From positions 62,001 to 126,000 of the forward strand of contig NZ_CP031396.1 in NCBI RefSeq assembly GCF_003363755.1: a DNA stretch of 64,000 bases, written 5' to 3'. The position numbers and the translations under genes are program-made. This DNA comes from Pseudomonas protegens. Lineage in GTDB: Bacteria > Pseudomonadota > Gammaproteobacteria > Pseudomonadales > Pseudomonadaceae. Of this stretch, positions 45,328 to 53,312 are shown in pieces; positions within the stretch are counted from its first letter, which is position 1; each line of letters begins with the position of its first letter. Below the pieces are notes generated by a model that searched no databases, had not been told where the DNA came from, and was given only the letters and a program-made list of their open reading frames with translations.

Positions 45328-45771
45328 ATGTCAGAACTGAAACTGCAACCCCTGGCCGCCGTATCCTTGCAACGCTGGCACGCCATGGTCGCCGGGCAAG
45401 ACCTGCACGGCTTGCCCGGACTGCTGGACCCCAAGGTGGTGTTTCGTTCGCCCATGGCCCATACCGCCTACCCGGGAGCCCAGGTCGTGGCGACCATCCT
45501 TGGCACGGTGCTCAATGTCTTCGAGGATTTTGCCTATCACCGCGAGCTGGCCACCGCCGATGGCCTGAGCGTGGTGCTGGAGTTCAGTGCCCGGGTCGGC
45601 GACAAACAGGTCAAGGGGATCGACATGATCCGCTTTGACGAGGGCGGCAAGATTGTCGAATTCGAGGTCATGGTGCGGCCCATGAGTGGGCTGCAGGCCC
45701 TGGGAGAGGAAATGGGCAAGCGTTTGTCCGCCTACCTCGCCGCCAGCAAGGGAGCGCCGTCGGCACCCTGA
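45328..45771 (+). CDS. NTF2-like (SnoaL-fold) protein
   Basis: A 147-residue protein of the NTF2/SnoaL fold: N-terminal helix WHAMVAGQDLHGLPGLLDPKVVFRSP (quoted in parts) and the strand pattern VVLEFSARVGDKQVKGIDMIRFD. Family members are small enzymes or binding domains. AAGGAAG upstream supports the ATG. It is divergent from the TetR regulator. Confidence 0.85.
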   Translation: MSELKLQPLAAVSLQRWHAMVAGQDLHGLPGLLDPKVVFRSPMAHTAYPGAQVVATILGTVLNVFEDFAYHRELATADGLSVVLEFSARVGDKQVKGIDMIRFDEGGKIVEFEVMVRPMSGLQALGEEMGKRLSAYLAASKGAPSAP

Positions 45772-45780
45772 GAAGCCGGG

Positions 45781-46041
45781 TTATTCGAGGGTTTCACCGG
45801 CGGCCGGGCTCAACCAGGTCGCCACCACCCGCCGATCCAGCTCTTCCCAGTCCGCCATTCCCAGCACCCGAGTGGTGTTCAGGCCGCGCAAATAGCCGCG
45901 CAGTTGGTAGGCAACCGCCTGCAATGCCTGCGGTTCTGCGCTGTCGTCGCGCAATACGCTTTCATACTCGATCAGGTAGTCGGCCACCCGCTCGCGAAAT
46001 TCGGGCAGGACGGCATCGCGGATAAGGTCAAAAGTTCGCAC
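45781..46041 (-). CDS. small conserved-looking protein, 86 residues
   Basis: An 86-residue acidic protein starting at GTG 46041 with AAAAGGGA upstream. It has no signal, no membrane helix and no motif I recognise. Its composition and codon use match surrounding genes, and it is convergent with the NTF2-like gene, nine bases apart. Function unknown. Confidence 0.6.
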   Translation of the reverse strand: MRTFDLIRDAVLPEFRERVADYLIEYESVLRDDSAEPQALQAVAYQLRGYLRGLNTTRVLGMADWEELDRRVVATWLSPAAGETLE

Positions 46042-46239
46042 GCAAGAATCCCTTTTAGTTGTAGTTGGACTGCCGGGCAGTCTGCCCGGAGGGCAACTAT
46101 TGGTTCAAGTGATAGTGACAATCAAAAAACAGCTATTTTGTCGGACGCGTCAACCGTGGAAAATCGCCGCCCTCGATAGCGCCCGCAGGGTTCAACCCGT
46201 GGCGCCCTGTACCGCGTTCTTGACTCCAGGATTTGTCCG

Positions 46240-46581
46240 ATGCGCCTTTTACCCCTGTTTGCCATGACTTCTGCCGTTCTCGTGCTGGCCGGCTGTGCCT
46301 CCGCGCCGAACGACCCGAGCCTAGTCATGCAGACCCGCAAAACACCCGCCCAGTACGCCGATTGCGTGATCCCCAAGCTGCAGAGCAGCGACCAGACCGC
46401 CACCGTTTCGCAGTCGCAGCGCGGCTACCGGATCGTGGTCACCAGCAAGGTGGCGGCGGACAACGTACTGGAAGCCTACAAGGCCCCCAATGGCGGCAAG
46501 GTGTTCCTCTATGAGCGGCATCTGCTGGCCTCCAGCTTTGCCCCGTCCCATTTCGAAAAGGCCGCGCAAGACTGCCTGTAG
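46240..46581 (+). CDS. small lipoprotein
   Basis: A 113-residue lipoprotein. The signal peptide ends in the lipobox VLAGC (residues 15-19), so Cys19 would be acylated. The mature part ends with AAQDCL, giving two further cysteines near both ends. It has no recognised domain. It is convergent with the DUF2256 gene. Confidence 0.8.
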   Translation: MRLLPLFAMTSAVLVLAGCASAPNDPSLVMQTRKTPAQYADCVIPKLQSSDQTATVSQSQRGYRIVVTSKVAADNVLEAYKAPNGGKVFLYERHLLASSFAPSHFEKAAQDCL

Positions 46582-46593
46582 CCTGCCCAGGGC

Positions 46594-46737
46594 TCATGGC
46601 TGCCTGGCGCGGGCGCTGCGGCGACAGCGTTCGGAACACCAGCGCACCTCATCCCAGCAACGCGCCCAGCGCTTGCGCCAGGTAAAGGGCCGGCCGCAGG
46701 CGGCGCAGTCCTTGCGCGGCAGTTCGGACTTCTTCAC
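46594..46737 (-). CDS. DUF2256 small zinc-ribbon-like protein
   Basis: A 47-residue protein with the pattern CAACGRPFTWRKRW and WCSERCR, a four-cysteine zinc-binding layout typical of DUF2256. It starts with a GTG that overlaps the stop of the photolyase gene (TGTGA), so it is translationally coupled. DUF2256 genes are very often beside cryptochrome/photolyase genes. Its function is unknown. Confidence 0.85.
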   Translation of the reverse strand: MKKSELPRKDCAACGRPFTWRKRWARCWDEVRWCSERCRRSARARQP

Positions 46738-48281
46738 AGGGCCTCTCCAGCGTCCAGGCGCGCCAGCAACTCCTCGCCCCGTTGCCAGATGGCGTCCCGG
46801 CGCGGGGCGTCCATGCGCTGCAGGTTGCGATAGGTCAGCGCCAGGCGCGGATTGGCGCTCAGTTGCTCCTGGTGGCGCATCAGGAAATGCCAGTACAGGG
46901 CATTGAACGGGCAGGCATCGCTGCCGGTGGCCTGGTCCACCCGGTAACGGCAGCCGCCGCAGTAGTCGGACATCCGCTGGATATAACGACCGCTGGCGCA
47001 ATAGGGCTTGGAGCCCAGGTAGCCGCCGTCGGCGTGCATCACCATGCCCAGGGTATTGGGCAGTTCGACCCAGTCGAAGGCATCCAGGTAGACCGCCAGG
47101 TACCAGTCGCAGATGGCCTTGGGGGCGATGCCGGCCAGCAGGGCAAAATTGCCGGTGACCATCAGCCGCTGGATATGGTGGGCGTAACCCAGTTCCAGGG
47201 TCTGGCCGATGGCCTGGGACATGCAGCGCATGTCGGTGGCGCCGCTCCAGTAGAACTCCGGCAGGGCCCGGGTATTGCCCAGGCCGTTGAGCTCGGCGTA
47301 TTCCGGCATGCGCAGCCAGTAGATGCCGCGTACATATTCACGCCAGCCGATCAGTTGGCGGATGAAACCCTCCGCGGCATTCAGTGCCACCCGGTTCTCG
47401 CGGTAGGCACGCTCGACATCGGCGCAGAGCTGGCGCACATCCAGCAGGCCGATGTTCAGCGCGGCGCTGATCCGCGCATGAAACAGAAAGGGCTCGCCCT
47501 CGGCCATGGCGTCCTGGTAATCGCCGAACGCGGCCAGGGAAAAGTCGAGGAAGTGCTGCCACAGCTCCTGCGCCTGCTCGTGGGTCACCGGATAGTCGAA
47601 GCGCGCCAGGTCTCCGTAGTGATCGCTGAAGCGCTGGCCCACCAGTTGGAGTACCTCGCGGGTAATGGCGTCATGGCCGAAGCGCGCCGCAAAGGGCCCG
47701 CGCAAGCCCCGGGGCAGGGCCTTGCGGTTGTCGGCATCGAGGTTCCAGGTGCCACCGCAGGGGCGCCCGTCGGGCTCCAGCAGCAGGCCGCTTTGCCTGC
47801 GCATCTCGCGGTAGAAATATTCCATGCGCAACGACGTCCGCCCGGCCGCCCAATCACGGAACGCTTCGCGCGAACACAGGAACCGCCGATCCACATGAAC
47901 GGTCAGGGGCAGGCCGGCATCGCGCAGGGCCTGTTCCAGTCGCCATTCTCCGCACTCGGTGACATGCAGTTGAGCCGCGCCGAGGGCCGTCTGCCAGCGC
48001 CGCAACTCGCCAGGAAGGCTGCCGCTGTTGTCAGGGTCGTCCAGCTTGACGTAAATCACCCGCCAGCCTTGCTCGCGCAAGCGCTCGGCAAAGTGGCGCA
48101 TGGCGCTGAAGATCAGCAGGATTTTCTGTGGATGATGCCGGACATACCGCGCTTCGCTGTCGACTTCGGCCATCAGCAGTGTGTCGTGGGCCGGGTCCAG
48201 GACCTTGAGCAACTCCAGGTCGAACGACAACTGGTCGCCCAGCACCAGCCCCAGTCGGCCGCCAGTACCGGCGCTTACCAT
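46734..48281 (-). CDS. FeS-containing bacterial (6-4) photolyase/cryptochrome
   Basis: A 515-residue photolyase of the iron-sulfur bacterial type (PhrB class). The N-terminal part carries the photolyase Rossmann domain, and the C-terminal FAD domain has four cysteines at 428, 441, 444 and 457 that would bind a [4Fe-4S] cluster, in the order C-x12-C-x2-C-x12-C. Members repair (6-4) photoproducts with light. It overlaps the SDR gene upstream by seven bases and the DUF2256 gene downstream by four. Confidence 0.92.
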   Translation of the reverse strand: MVSAGTGGRLGLVLGDQLSFDLELLKVLDPAHDTLLMAEVDSEARYVRHHPQKILLIFSAMRHFAERLREQGWRVIYVKLDDPDNSGSLPGELRRWQTALGAAQLHVTECGEWRLEQALRDAGLPLTVHVDRRFLCSREAFRDWAAGRTSLRMEYFYREMRRQSGLLLEPDGRPCGGTWNLDADNRKALPRGLRGPFAARFGHDAITREVLQLVGQRFSDHYGDLARFDYPVTHEQAQELWQHFLDFSLAAFGDYQDAMAEGEPFLFHARISAALNIGLLDVRQLCADVERAYRENRVALNAAEGFIRQLIGWREYVRGIYWLRMPEYAELNGLGNTRALPEFYWSGATDMRCMSQAIGQTLELGYAHHIQRLMVTGNFALLAGIAPKAICDWYLAVYLDAFDWVELPNTLGMVMHADGGYLGSKPYCASGRYIQRMSDYCGGCRYRVDQATGSDACPFNALYWHFLMRHQEQLSANPRLALTYRNLQRMDAPRRDAIWQRGEELLARLDAGEAL

Positions 48282-48985
48282 GGCAGACGCTCGCCGTCGT
48301 AGGCAAAGAACTGGCCGCTGTCGGCCGCACTCAGGCGGTCGATCAGTGTCAGCAGCTCCCAGGCCGCCACGCTGGCCGGCCGCGCTGCCGCGGAGCCGCG
48401 AAACGGTTGCGACAGCTGCGACACCACCGTGCCGGGATGCAGGCTGAGCAGACGGGCCCCGGGCCGGGTTCGCGCCAGTTCGATGGCCGCGGTTTTAACC
48501 AGCATGTTCAGCGCGGCCTTGGAGGCGCGATAGGCGTACCAGCCGCCCAAGCGGTTGTCGCTGATGCTGCCGACCTTGGCCGACAGCAGCGCCATCGCGC
48601 CCTGGGGCGCCAGCAAGGGCAGAAAGTGCCGCAGGACCAGGGCCGGGCCCACGGCATTGACCTGGAACACGGCCTTGAGCGCCTGGTCTTCAAGGGCGGC
48701 GTAGGTTTTTTCCGGTTTGATGTCGGCGCGATGCAGCAGCCCGGCGGCATGCACAATCAGCTGGTATGGCGCCTCATCCGCCAATTCGGCGGCGGCCCGG
48801 GCAATGCTGTCGGGCTGTTCAAGGTCGAGCGCGGGAAGCGTGCCGCGGGACAGGGCGCGCACCCCGGCGCAGCGCGGGTCCTCTTCGAGCCACTGGCAAA
48901 AGGCCGAGCCCAGCGCGCCGCTGGCGCCAATCACCAGAGCACGATAGCCCGCACCCAGGGACTGCATGTTCAAGGTAGTGCTCAT
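48275..48985 (-). CDS. SDR-family oxidoreductase in the photolyase operon
   Basis: A 236-residue SDR with cofactor motif IGASGALGSAF near residue 20 and the catalytic YRASKAALN. It opens the operon SDR-photolyase-DUF2256. The upstream region has paired TGTACA elements. A role in making or restoring a photolyase cofactor or in a light response is guessed from context. An internal ATG at residue 7 is a second possible start. Confidence 0.88.
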   Translation of the reverse strand: MSTTLNMQSLGAGYRALVIGASGALGSAFCQWLEEDPRCAGVRALSRGTLPALDLEQPDSIARAAAELADEAPYQLIVHAAGLLHRADIKPEKTYAALEDQALKAVFQVNAVGPALVLRHFLPLLAPQGAMALLSAKVGSISDNRLGGWYAYRASKAALNMLVKTAAIELARTRPGARLLSLHPGTVVSQLSQPFRGSAAARPASVAAWELLTLIDRLSAADSGQFFAYDGERLPW

Positions 48986-49060
48986 TGTGTTTTACCCACC
49001 GATTGACGTGGCAGCGAGCCTGACTCCCTGCTCGCACTGTCAAAATCCATGAGTAATAGT

Positions 49061-49085
49061 TGTACATAAAATTTGATTTTGTACA
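49061..49085. promoter_or_regulatory. paired TGTACA elements, 13-bp spacer
   Basis: TGTACA at 49061-49066 and at 49080-49085 lie between the SDR-photolyase operon (start 76 bp away) and a small divergent ORF. Pairs of TGTACA-like elements are known as binding sites for CarH/LitR-class MerR regulators that control photolyase genes. Confidence 0.5.
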
Positions 49086-49162
49086 GGATTTTTGCAGCGA
49101 TTGAGGCTAAAAAGTCTTCAGGGTGAAGCCGCTGCCGGCTTCGGCAATGGAAGGAGAGGGCA

Positions 49163-49306
49163 ATGTGGGGTTTTTGCTTGATGCTTGGCCTGGTATTGGT
49201 CGTGGCGCTGTTCCTTTGCCTGCGCCGGCGCTGGCCGAGGGTGCGGCGACCGATGCGCAAGGCCAGTGCCTGTCTGGGCGGCGAAGAGCAGCAGCCGCTC
49301 GATTAG
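49163..49306 (+). CDS. 47-residue single-span membrane peptide
   Basis: A short ORF beginning MWGFCLMLGLVLVVALFLCL, a hydrophobic helix, followed by an arginine-rich stretch (RRRWPRVRRPMRK), so the N-terminus should be outside and the C-terminus cytoplasmic. A strong AAGGAGA sits six to eight bases before the ATG. It lies in the gap between the photolyase operon and gltS, flanked on both sides by TGTACA pairs. It has no recognised family. Confidence 0.65.
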   Translation: MWGFCLMLGLVLVVALFLCLRRRWPRVRRPMRKASACLGGEEQQPLD

Positions 49307-49308
49307 GT

Positions 49309-49333
49309 TGTACGTGTGCGATTGTGCTGTACA
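49309..49333. promoter_or_regulatory. second TGTACG/TGTACA pair, 13-bp spacer
   Basis: TGTACG at 49309 and TGTACA at 49328 have the same 13-base spacing as the pair at 49061. They lie directly after the 47-residue ORF. No start codon follows on either strand within 150 bp, so its target is unclear. Confidence 0.35.
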
Positions 49334-49364
49334 GCTTTGCTCTATGGCTGTGCTGATCATGATT

Positions 49365-49393
49365 CGCCCGCCGGCACAGGAGTCCGGCGGGCG
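49365..49393. terminator. bidirectional hairpin downstream of gltS
   Basis: A 10-bp stem CGCCCGCCGG (49365-49374) with its complement at 49384-49393 and a nine-base loop lies 10 bp past the gltS stop. Confidence 0.6.
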
Positions 49394-49403
49394 GAGCGCT
49401 CCA

Positions 49404-50615
49404 TCAAGCAGCAACCCCCAGCCAAGGCAGCGCCAGGTACAGCTTGATCACGATGGCGTTGCTGATGTCGATAAAAAATGCCCCCACCATCGGCACCACC
49501 AGGAATGCCATCGGCGATGGCCCGTAGCGCTGGGTCACCGCCTGCATATTGGCAATGGCCGTCGGCGTCGCGCCTAGCCCGAAACCGCAATGGCCGGCAG
49601 CCAGGACCGCAGCGTCATAGTTGCGGCCCATGACGCGGAAGGTGACGAAGATCGCAAACAGCGCCATCACCAGGGTCTGCACGGCCAGCAGAATCAGGAT
49701 GGGAAGGGCCAGGCTGGCCAGATCCCACAGCCGCAGCGACATCAAGGCAATCGCCAGGAACAGCGAGAGGCTCACGTTGCCCAGCAGCGACACTTCCTGA
49801 TCGAAGACCTGATGCCAGCCCAGCGCCGACAGGCCATTGCGCAATACCACCCCGACGAACAGCACGCAGACGAAGGTCGGCAGTTCCAGCGCCGTGCCCT
49901 GGATCAAGCCGCTGAGAAAACTCCCGGCCTGGAGGCTGATGGCAACCAGGGCCAGGGTCTCGATGAAACTCAGCGCGGTGATCTGCCGCTCCTTGTAGGG
50001 CTGCTCATAGCCTCTGGGCAAGCGCGGTTCGCCTTGCACGGCCCCAGGGGTTTGCACCCGCTTGACCAGCAGGCGGGCGACCGGACCGCCGATCAAGCCC
50101 CCCAGCACCAGGCCGAAGGTGGCCGAGGCCATGGCGATTTCGGGGGCCGAGGCCAGGCCATATTGCTCCTTGAACACTGCGCCCCAGGCTCCGCCCGTGC
50201 CGTGACCGCCGGACAGTGTCACAGAGCCGGTCAACAGCCCCATCAAGGGATCAAGCCCCAGCGCCTTGGCCAGACCGATGCCCATGGCGTTCTGTACCAG
50301 CAGAAAACCGGTCACCAGCAGCAGGAATACCGTCAGGTTGCGCCCACCTTTTTTCAGGCTGGCAAAGTCTGCGCTCAGGCCAATGGTGGCAAAGAAGGCC
50401 AGCATCAAGGGCGCCTGGAGCGAGGTATCAATGCTGACTTCCATGTCCCCCATACCCCGCAGCAGCAGAAGCAGCAAGGCCACCACCAAGCCTCCGGCCA
50501 CAGGTTCGGGAATATTGTAGGCACGCAAGAAACCGACTCGGGTGACAAGGCCACGCCCCAGTAACAGCACCAACGATGCGGCCACCAGGGTTCCATAGAA
50601 GTCCAGTTGGACCAT
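49404..50615 (-). CDS. gltS: sodium/glutamate symporter GltS
   Basis: A 403-residue inner-membrane carrier with about ten helices. The GltS reentrant motifs GSVTLSGGHGTGGAWG and FGLGATPTAIANMQ are present. E. coli GltS has 401 residues. The ATG at 50615 follows GAGGAG at a proper distance, and the GTG at 50621 lies within the site. It would import glutamate with sodium. Confidence 0.95.
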   Translation of the reverse strand: MVQLDFYGTLVAASLVLLLGRGLVTRVGFLRAYNIPEPVAGGLVVALLLLLLRGMGDMEVSIDTSLQAPLMLAFFATIGLSADFASLKKGGRNLTVFLLLVTGFLLVQNAMGIGLAKALGLDPLMGLLTGSVTLSGGHGTGGAWGAVFKEQYGLASAPEIAMASATFGLVLGGLIGGPVARLLVKRVQTPGAVQGEPRLPRGYEQPYKERQITALSFIETLALVAISLQAGSFLSGLIQGTALELPTFVCVLFVGVVLRNGLSALGWHQVFDQEVSLLGNVSLSLFLAIALMSLRLWDLASLALPILILLAVQTLVMALFAIFVTFRVMGRNYDAAVLAAGHCGFGLGATPTAIANMQAVTQRYGPSPMAFLVVPMVGAFFIDISNAIVIKLYLALPWLGVAA

Positions 50616-51127
50616 TCGCACACTCCTCAGTCTGGGTTTCTGGACGCACTGTCAGCCAGTCGCGCCAGCGGCTAGGGTTGAGAGGCCTCAACCTGATTGA
50701 TTGCGGGCTGGACGGCGGTTACTGGCTTGCGACCTGCACGGATAGCCGCGCACATTGCCTGGCGCCGATCAATCAAGTTGGGCCGTTGGATAAGGCTGTT
50801 GCACGCAGCGGCAGGCGCATTGAGTGGTCGCGCCGCGGCCGGTAGTCGGTCCGGTGTTCTGCGTGGGAGGTTTTCAAGCCATTGATTCACGCCCGCACTT
50901 TGCGCCCGCAATGGCGGGCTGATTGCATTGCGCTGGCGTTAAGAGCGGATTAACAGAGGCCCCGGCGTGCGTGGAAAGCGGTTTTTTAAGAAATGTCTGA
51001 TCAGGGGCGAGATCAGGCGAGGGCGCATTCCCGAGCAGGATCGATTTGAACTACTGGTTTTGCAGGCACTCCACGGCAGAAGGAACAAGATTTCTTCGCC
51101 CAGACGTGTCGCCACCAGGGACAAACC
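50616..51127. other. 512-bp intergenic region upstream of gltS
   Basis: No gene with good coding character is seen. It holds two hairpins: GGTTGAG-AGGC-CTCAACC (50676-50693) and GCCCGC-AATG-GCGGGC (50904-50919). Both lack T runs. Short ORFs on either strand lack ribosome sites. The gltS promoter and leader should lie here, and a small RNA is possible. Confidence 0.4.
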
Positions 51128-51328
51128 ATGAAGTCCGTCGATGATTTCCGGCTTGAGGCGTACAAGCTGCTACTTGAGCTGGATGCTGCAACGACGAGCA
51201 TGATGATGCTGGTTTCCGCACGACAGACCTGCGGGCCGGAGTGGGAGAACGCAACCCGCAGGCATCAACAGGCTTTTGAGGCCTGGACGCTGTTTCTCAG
51301 CAGCCAGGCCCCGGAGCCCTCTTTGTAG
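51128..51328 (+). CDS. small protein, 66 residues
   Basis: A predicted helical, soluble 66-residue protein with an AGGGA ribosome site seven bases before the ATG. No motif is recognised. It precedes the KaiC-like trio by 82 bp, so co-transcription is possible. Confidence 0.6.
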   Translation: MKSVDDFRLEAYKLLLELDAATTSMMMLVSARQTCGPEWENATRRHQQAFEAWTLFLSSQAPEPSL

Positions 51329-51410
51329 GGACAGGGCCGCATGCAATAGCGCTTCTATACGCGGCTATAGGGTGTACCATGGAATTCTTCTCACTCACTA
51401 TCAGCCAGCC

Positions 51411-51845
51411 ATGTCCACGCTAAGCGAAGAGAGCCGCCAGTTCGTAGCTTCTCTGGCGCGAAGTGTTGGCCCGGAGGCTGACGTTGCAAGCATCGCTCAG
51501 GCGATTGTCTCAACCTTGCAGCGCATGAGCCTCGCCCTTACGCCGATTATCGGTGAGCAGGGAGTTGCCGCTCTTTACTGCCGCAGCCTTCATCTGTGCA
51601 TCTCGGCGCAACCGCGCCTGGCCGGCCTCTATGACGGGCTACAGGCCGAATTGAACCTGACGGCCCTCAAGTCGGTACTCATAGAGCAAAGCCCGGCCGA
51701 GGCCCTGTTTTTCGGTGAAGTGATGCTCACCACCTTCTATGAACTGCTGACCACGCTGATTGGTCCCTCGCTCACTGCGCGCTTGCTGAGTGGCGTGTGG
51801 GAGCCTTTCTTGAGCGATCCCCCTTCGCAGGAACATGCGCCATGA
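51411..51845 (+). CDS. protein of unknown function upstream of KaiC-like ATPase
   Basis: A 144-residue, all-helical looking soluble protein (MSTLSEESRQFVASLA start). No motif is recognised. Its stop overlaps the start of the KaiC-like gene (ATGA), which ties its synthesis to the ATPase. The start at 51411 is chosen because upstream in-frame sequence has no coding character. It could be a sensor or partner of the ATPase or kinase. Confidence 0.75.
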   Translation: MSTLSEESRQFVASLARSVGPEADVASIAQAIVSTLQRMSLALTPIIGEQGVAALYCRSLHLCISAQPRLAGLYDGLQAELNLTALKSVLIEQSPAEALFFGEVMLTTFYELLTTLIGPSLTARLLSGVWEPFLSDPPSQEHAP

Positions 51846-53302
51846 GCAGCAAAGTCACGATCAATCGCTTGGCCACTGGCGTGCCAGGACTGGACGAGGT
51901 GCTGGGCGGAGGATTGCCAGAGTTTTCGTTCAATCTGATCGCCGGCCCGCCGGGCTGCGGCAAGACCACCCTGGCTCACCAGATGATGTTCGCCCTGGCG
52001 ACGCCGCAGCGTCCGGCGCTGTTCTTTACGGTGCTCGGGGAGCCGCCGTTGAAGATGCTCCGCTATCAGCAACAGTTCGACTTTTTCGATAGCGCAGCGA
52101 TCAACCGGTCGATTCACTACATCAACCTGGCCGACGACACCCAGGCCGGCGACCTGGATGAGGTACTGCGGCGCATCGTCAGTGAGGTCCAGGCTCACTC
52201 GCCGGGGTTGGTGTTCGTCGATTCCTTCCGTTCGGTGGTGCTGGCAAGCCAGACCCGGGACAACCCCAACAACAACCTGCCGCTGTTCGTCCAGCAGTTG
52301 GGCATGTTGATGACCACATGGCAGGCGACCACCTTCCTCATCGGTGAATACTTCAATGAAACCGACACCAACCCGGTGTTCACCGTTGCCGACGGCTTGA
52401 TCTGGTTGCGTCAGAGCGTTCAGCGCAACTCCATGGTGCGCAAGATGGAAATCATGAAGATGCGCGGCCAGCCGACGCTGCCAGGGCTGCACACTTTTCG
52501 TATCGCCACTTCGGGAGTCCGGGTCTTTGCACCGGCGGCCATCGGCACCGTTGAAACGCCACTGGAGTTCCCCATCAAGCGCCTGAAGATGGGCGTTGCG
52601 CGTCTTGACGACATGCTCGGTGGCGGCCTGCCGCAGGGGTATTCGCTGCTGGTGGCCGGACCGTCGGGCTCGGGCAAGAGCATTCTGGCGGCGACTTTCC
52701 TCGCCGAAGGCGCGCGCAACGGTGAAACCGGCGTGATTGCGGTGTTCGAGCAACGACCCAACCATTCGCAGAACCCCACCCTGGCCGCCCTGATCCACAG
52801 TGGCCAGGTTGGCCTGGTGGACAGCCGGGCCGCTGATTTGTCGATTGATGAAATAGTCCATCTGCTGTTGACCGAAATCACCCGGATCAAGGCGACCCGA
52901 GTGGTGGTGGATTCTCTGTCCGGCTTCGAGCTGGCCGTGGCGCCGACTTTTCGCGAGGATTTTCGCGAATCACTGGCGCGGATGGTCAGCGCGCTGACCA
53001 GTGCCGGCATTACCGTGCTGCTGACCTCGGAGTTGGAAGATCGCTACACCGACCTGCGCTTCAGTCCCTACGGTACGGCGTTTCTCACCGATGCCATCAT
53101 CGTCCAGCGCTACATCGAAGTGCAAAGCCGTTTGCAGCGCATCATGGCGGTGGTCAAGGTGCGGGCCAGCGCTCATTCCGATGAGCTGCGCCTGTACCAC
53201 ATCGATGATGACGGCTTGCAGATCGGCGAAATGCTGCCTGATCAGGAAGGCCTGCTCGGCGGTCGTCCCACTCGGCAACACGTGGACAAAGGCGAGGTGT
53301 GA
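51842..53302 (+). CDS. double-domain KaiC-like RecA ATPase
   Basis: A 486-residue protein with two RecA/KaiC domains. Walker A motifs are GPPGCGKT at residues 35-42 and GPSGSGKS at 273-280; both begin with the KaiC-type LxxGxPxLDxxLGGGLP (around residues 10-26 and 250-264). The catalytic glutamate pair of KaiC (E-E) is replaced by Gly66-Glu67 in the first domain and Glu303-Gln304 in the second. It has no adjacent kaiA or kaiB. The overlapping upstream gene and the histidine kinase 10 bp downstream suggest a signalling module. Confidence 0.9.
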   Translation: MSSKVTINRLATGVPGLDEVLGGGLPEFSFNLIAGPPGCGKTTLAHQMMFALATPQRPALFFTVLGEPPLKMLRYQQQFDFFDSAAINRSIHYINLADDTQAGDLDEVLRRIVSEVQAHSPGLVFVDSFRSVVLASQTRDNPNNNLPLFVQQLGMLMTTWQATTFLIGEYFNETDTNPVFTVADGLIWLRQSVQRNSMVRKMEIMKMRGQPTLPGLHTFRIATSGVRVFAPAAIGTVETPLEFPIKRLKMGVARLDDMLGGGLPQGYSLLVAGPSGSGKSILAATFLAEGARNGETGVIAVFEQRPNHSQNPTLAALIHSGQVGLVDSRAADLSIDEIVHLLLTEITRIKATRVVVDSLSGFELAVAPTFREDFRESLARMVSALTSAGITVLLTSELEDRYTDLRFSPYGTAFLTDAIIVQRYIEVQSRLQRIMAVVKVRASAHSDELRLYHIDDDGLQIGEMLPDQEGLLGGRPTRQHVDKGEV

Positions 53303-53312
53303 GTAGAAAACG

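Noticed and set aside
46782..48302. 506-codon plus-strand open frame opposite the photolyase
   Set aside because: Photolyase cysteines and FAD domain are on the minus strand; the plus frame is a shadow.
51842..53302. Reading the KaiC-like gene as part of a circadian clock
   Set aside because: No kaiA or kaiB lies nearby, and both glutamate pairs are altered.
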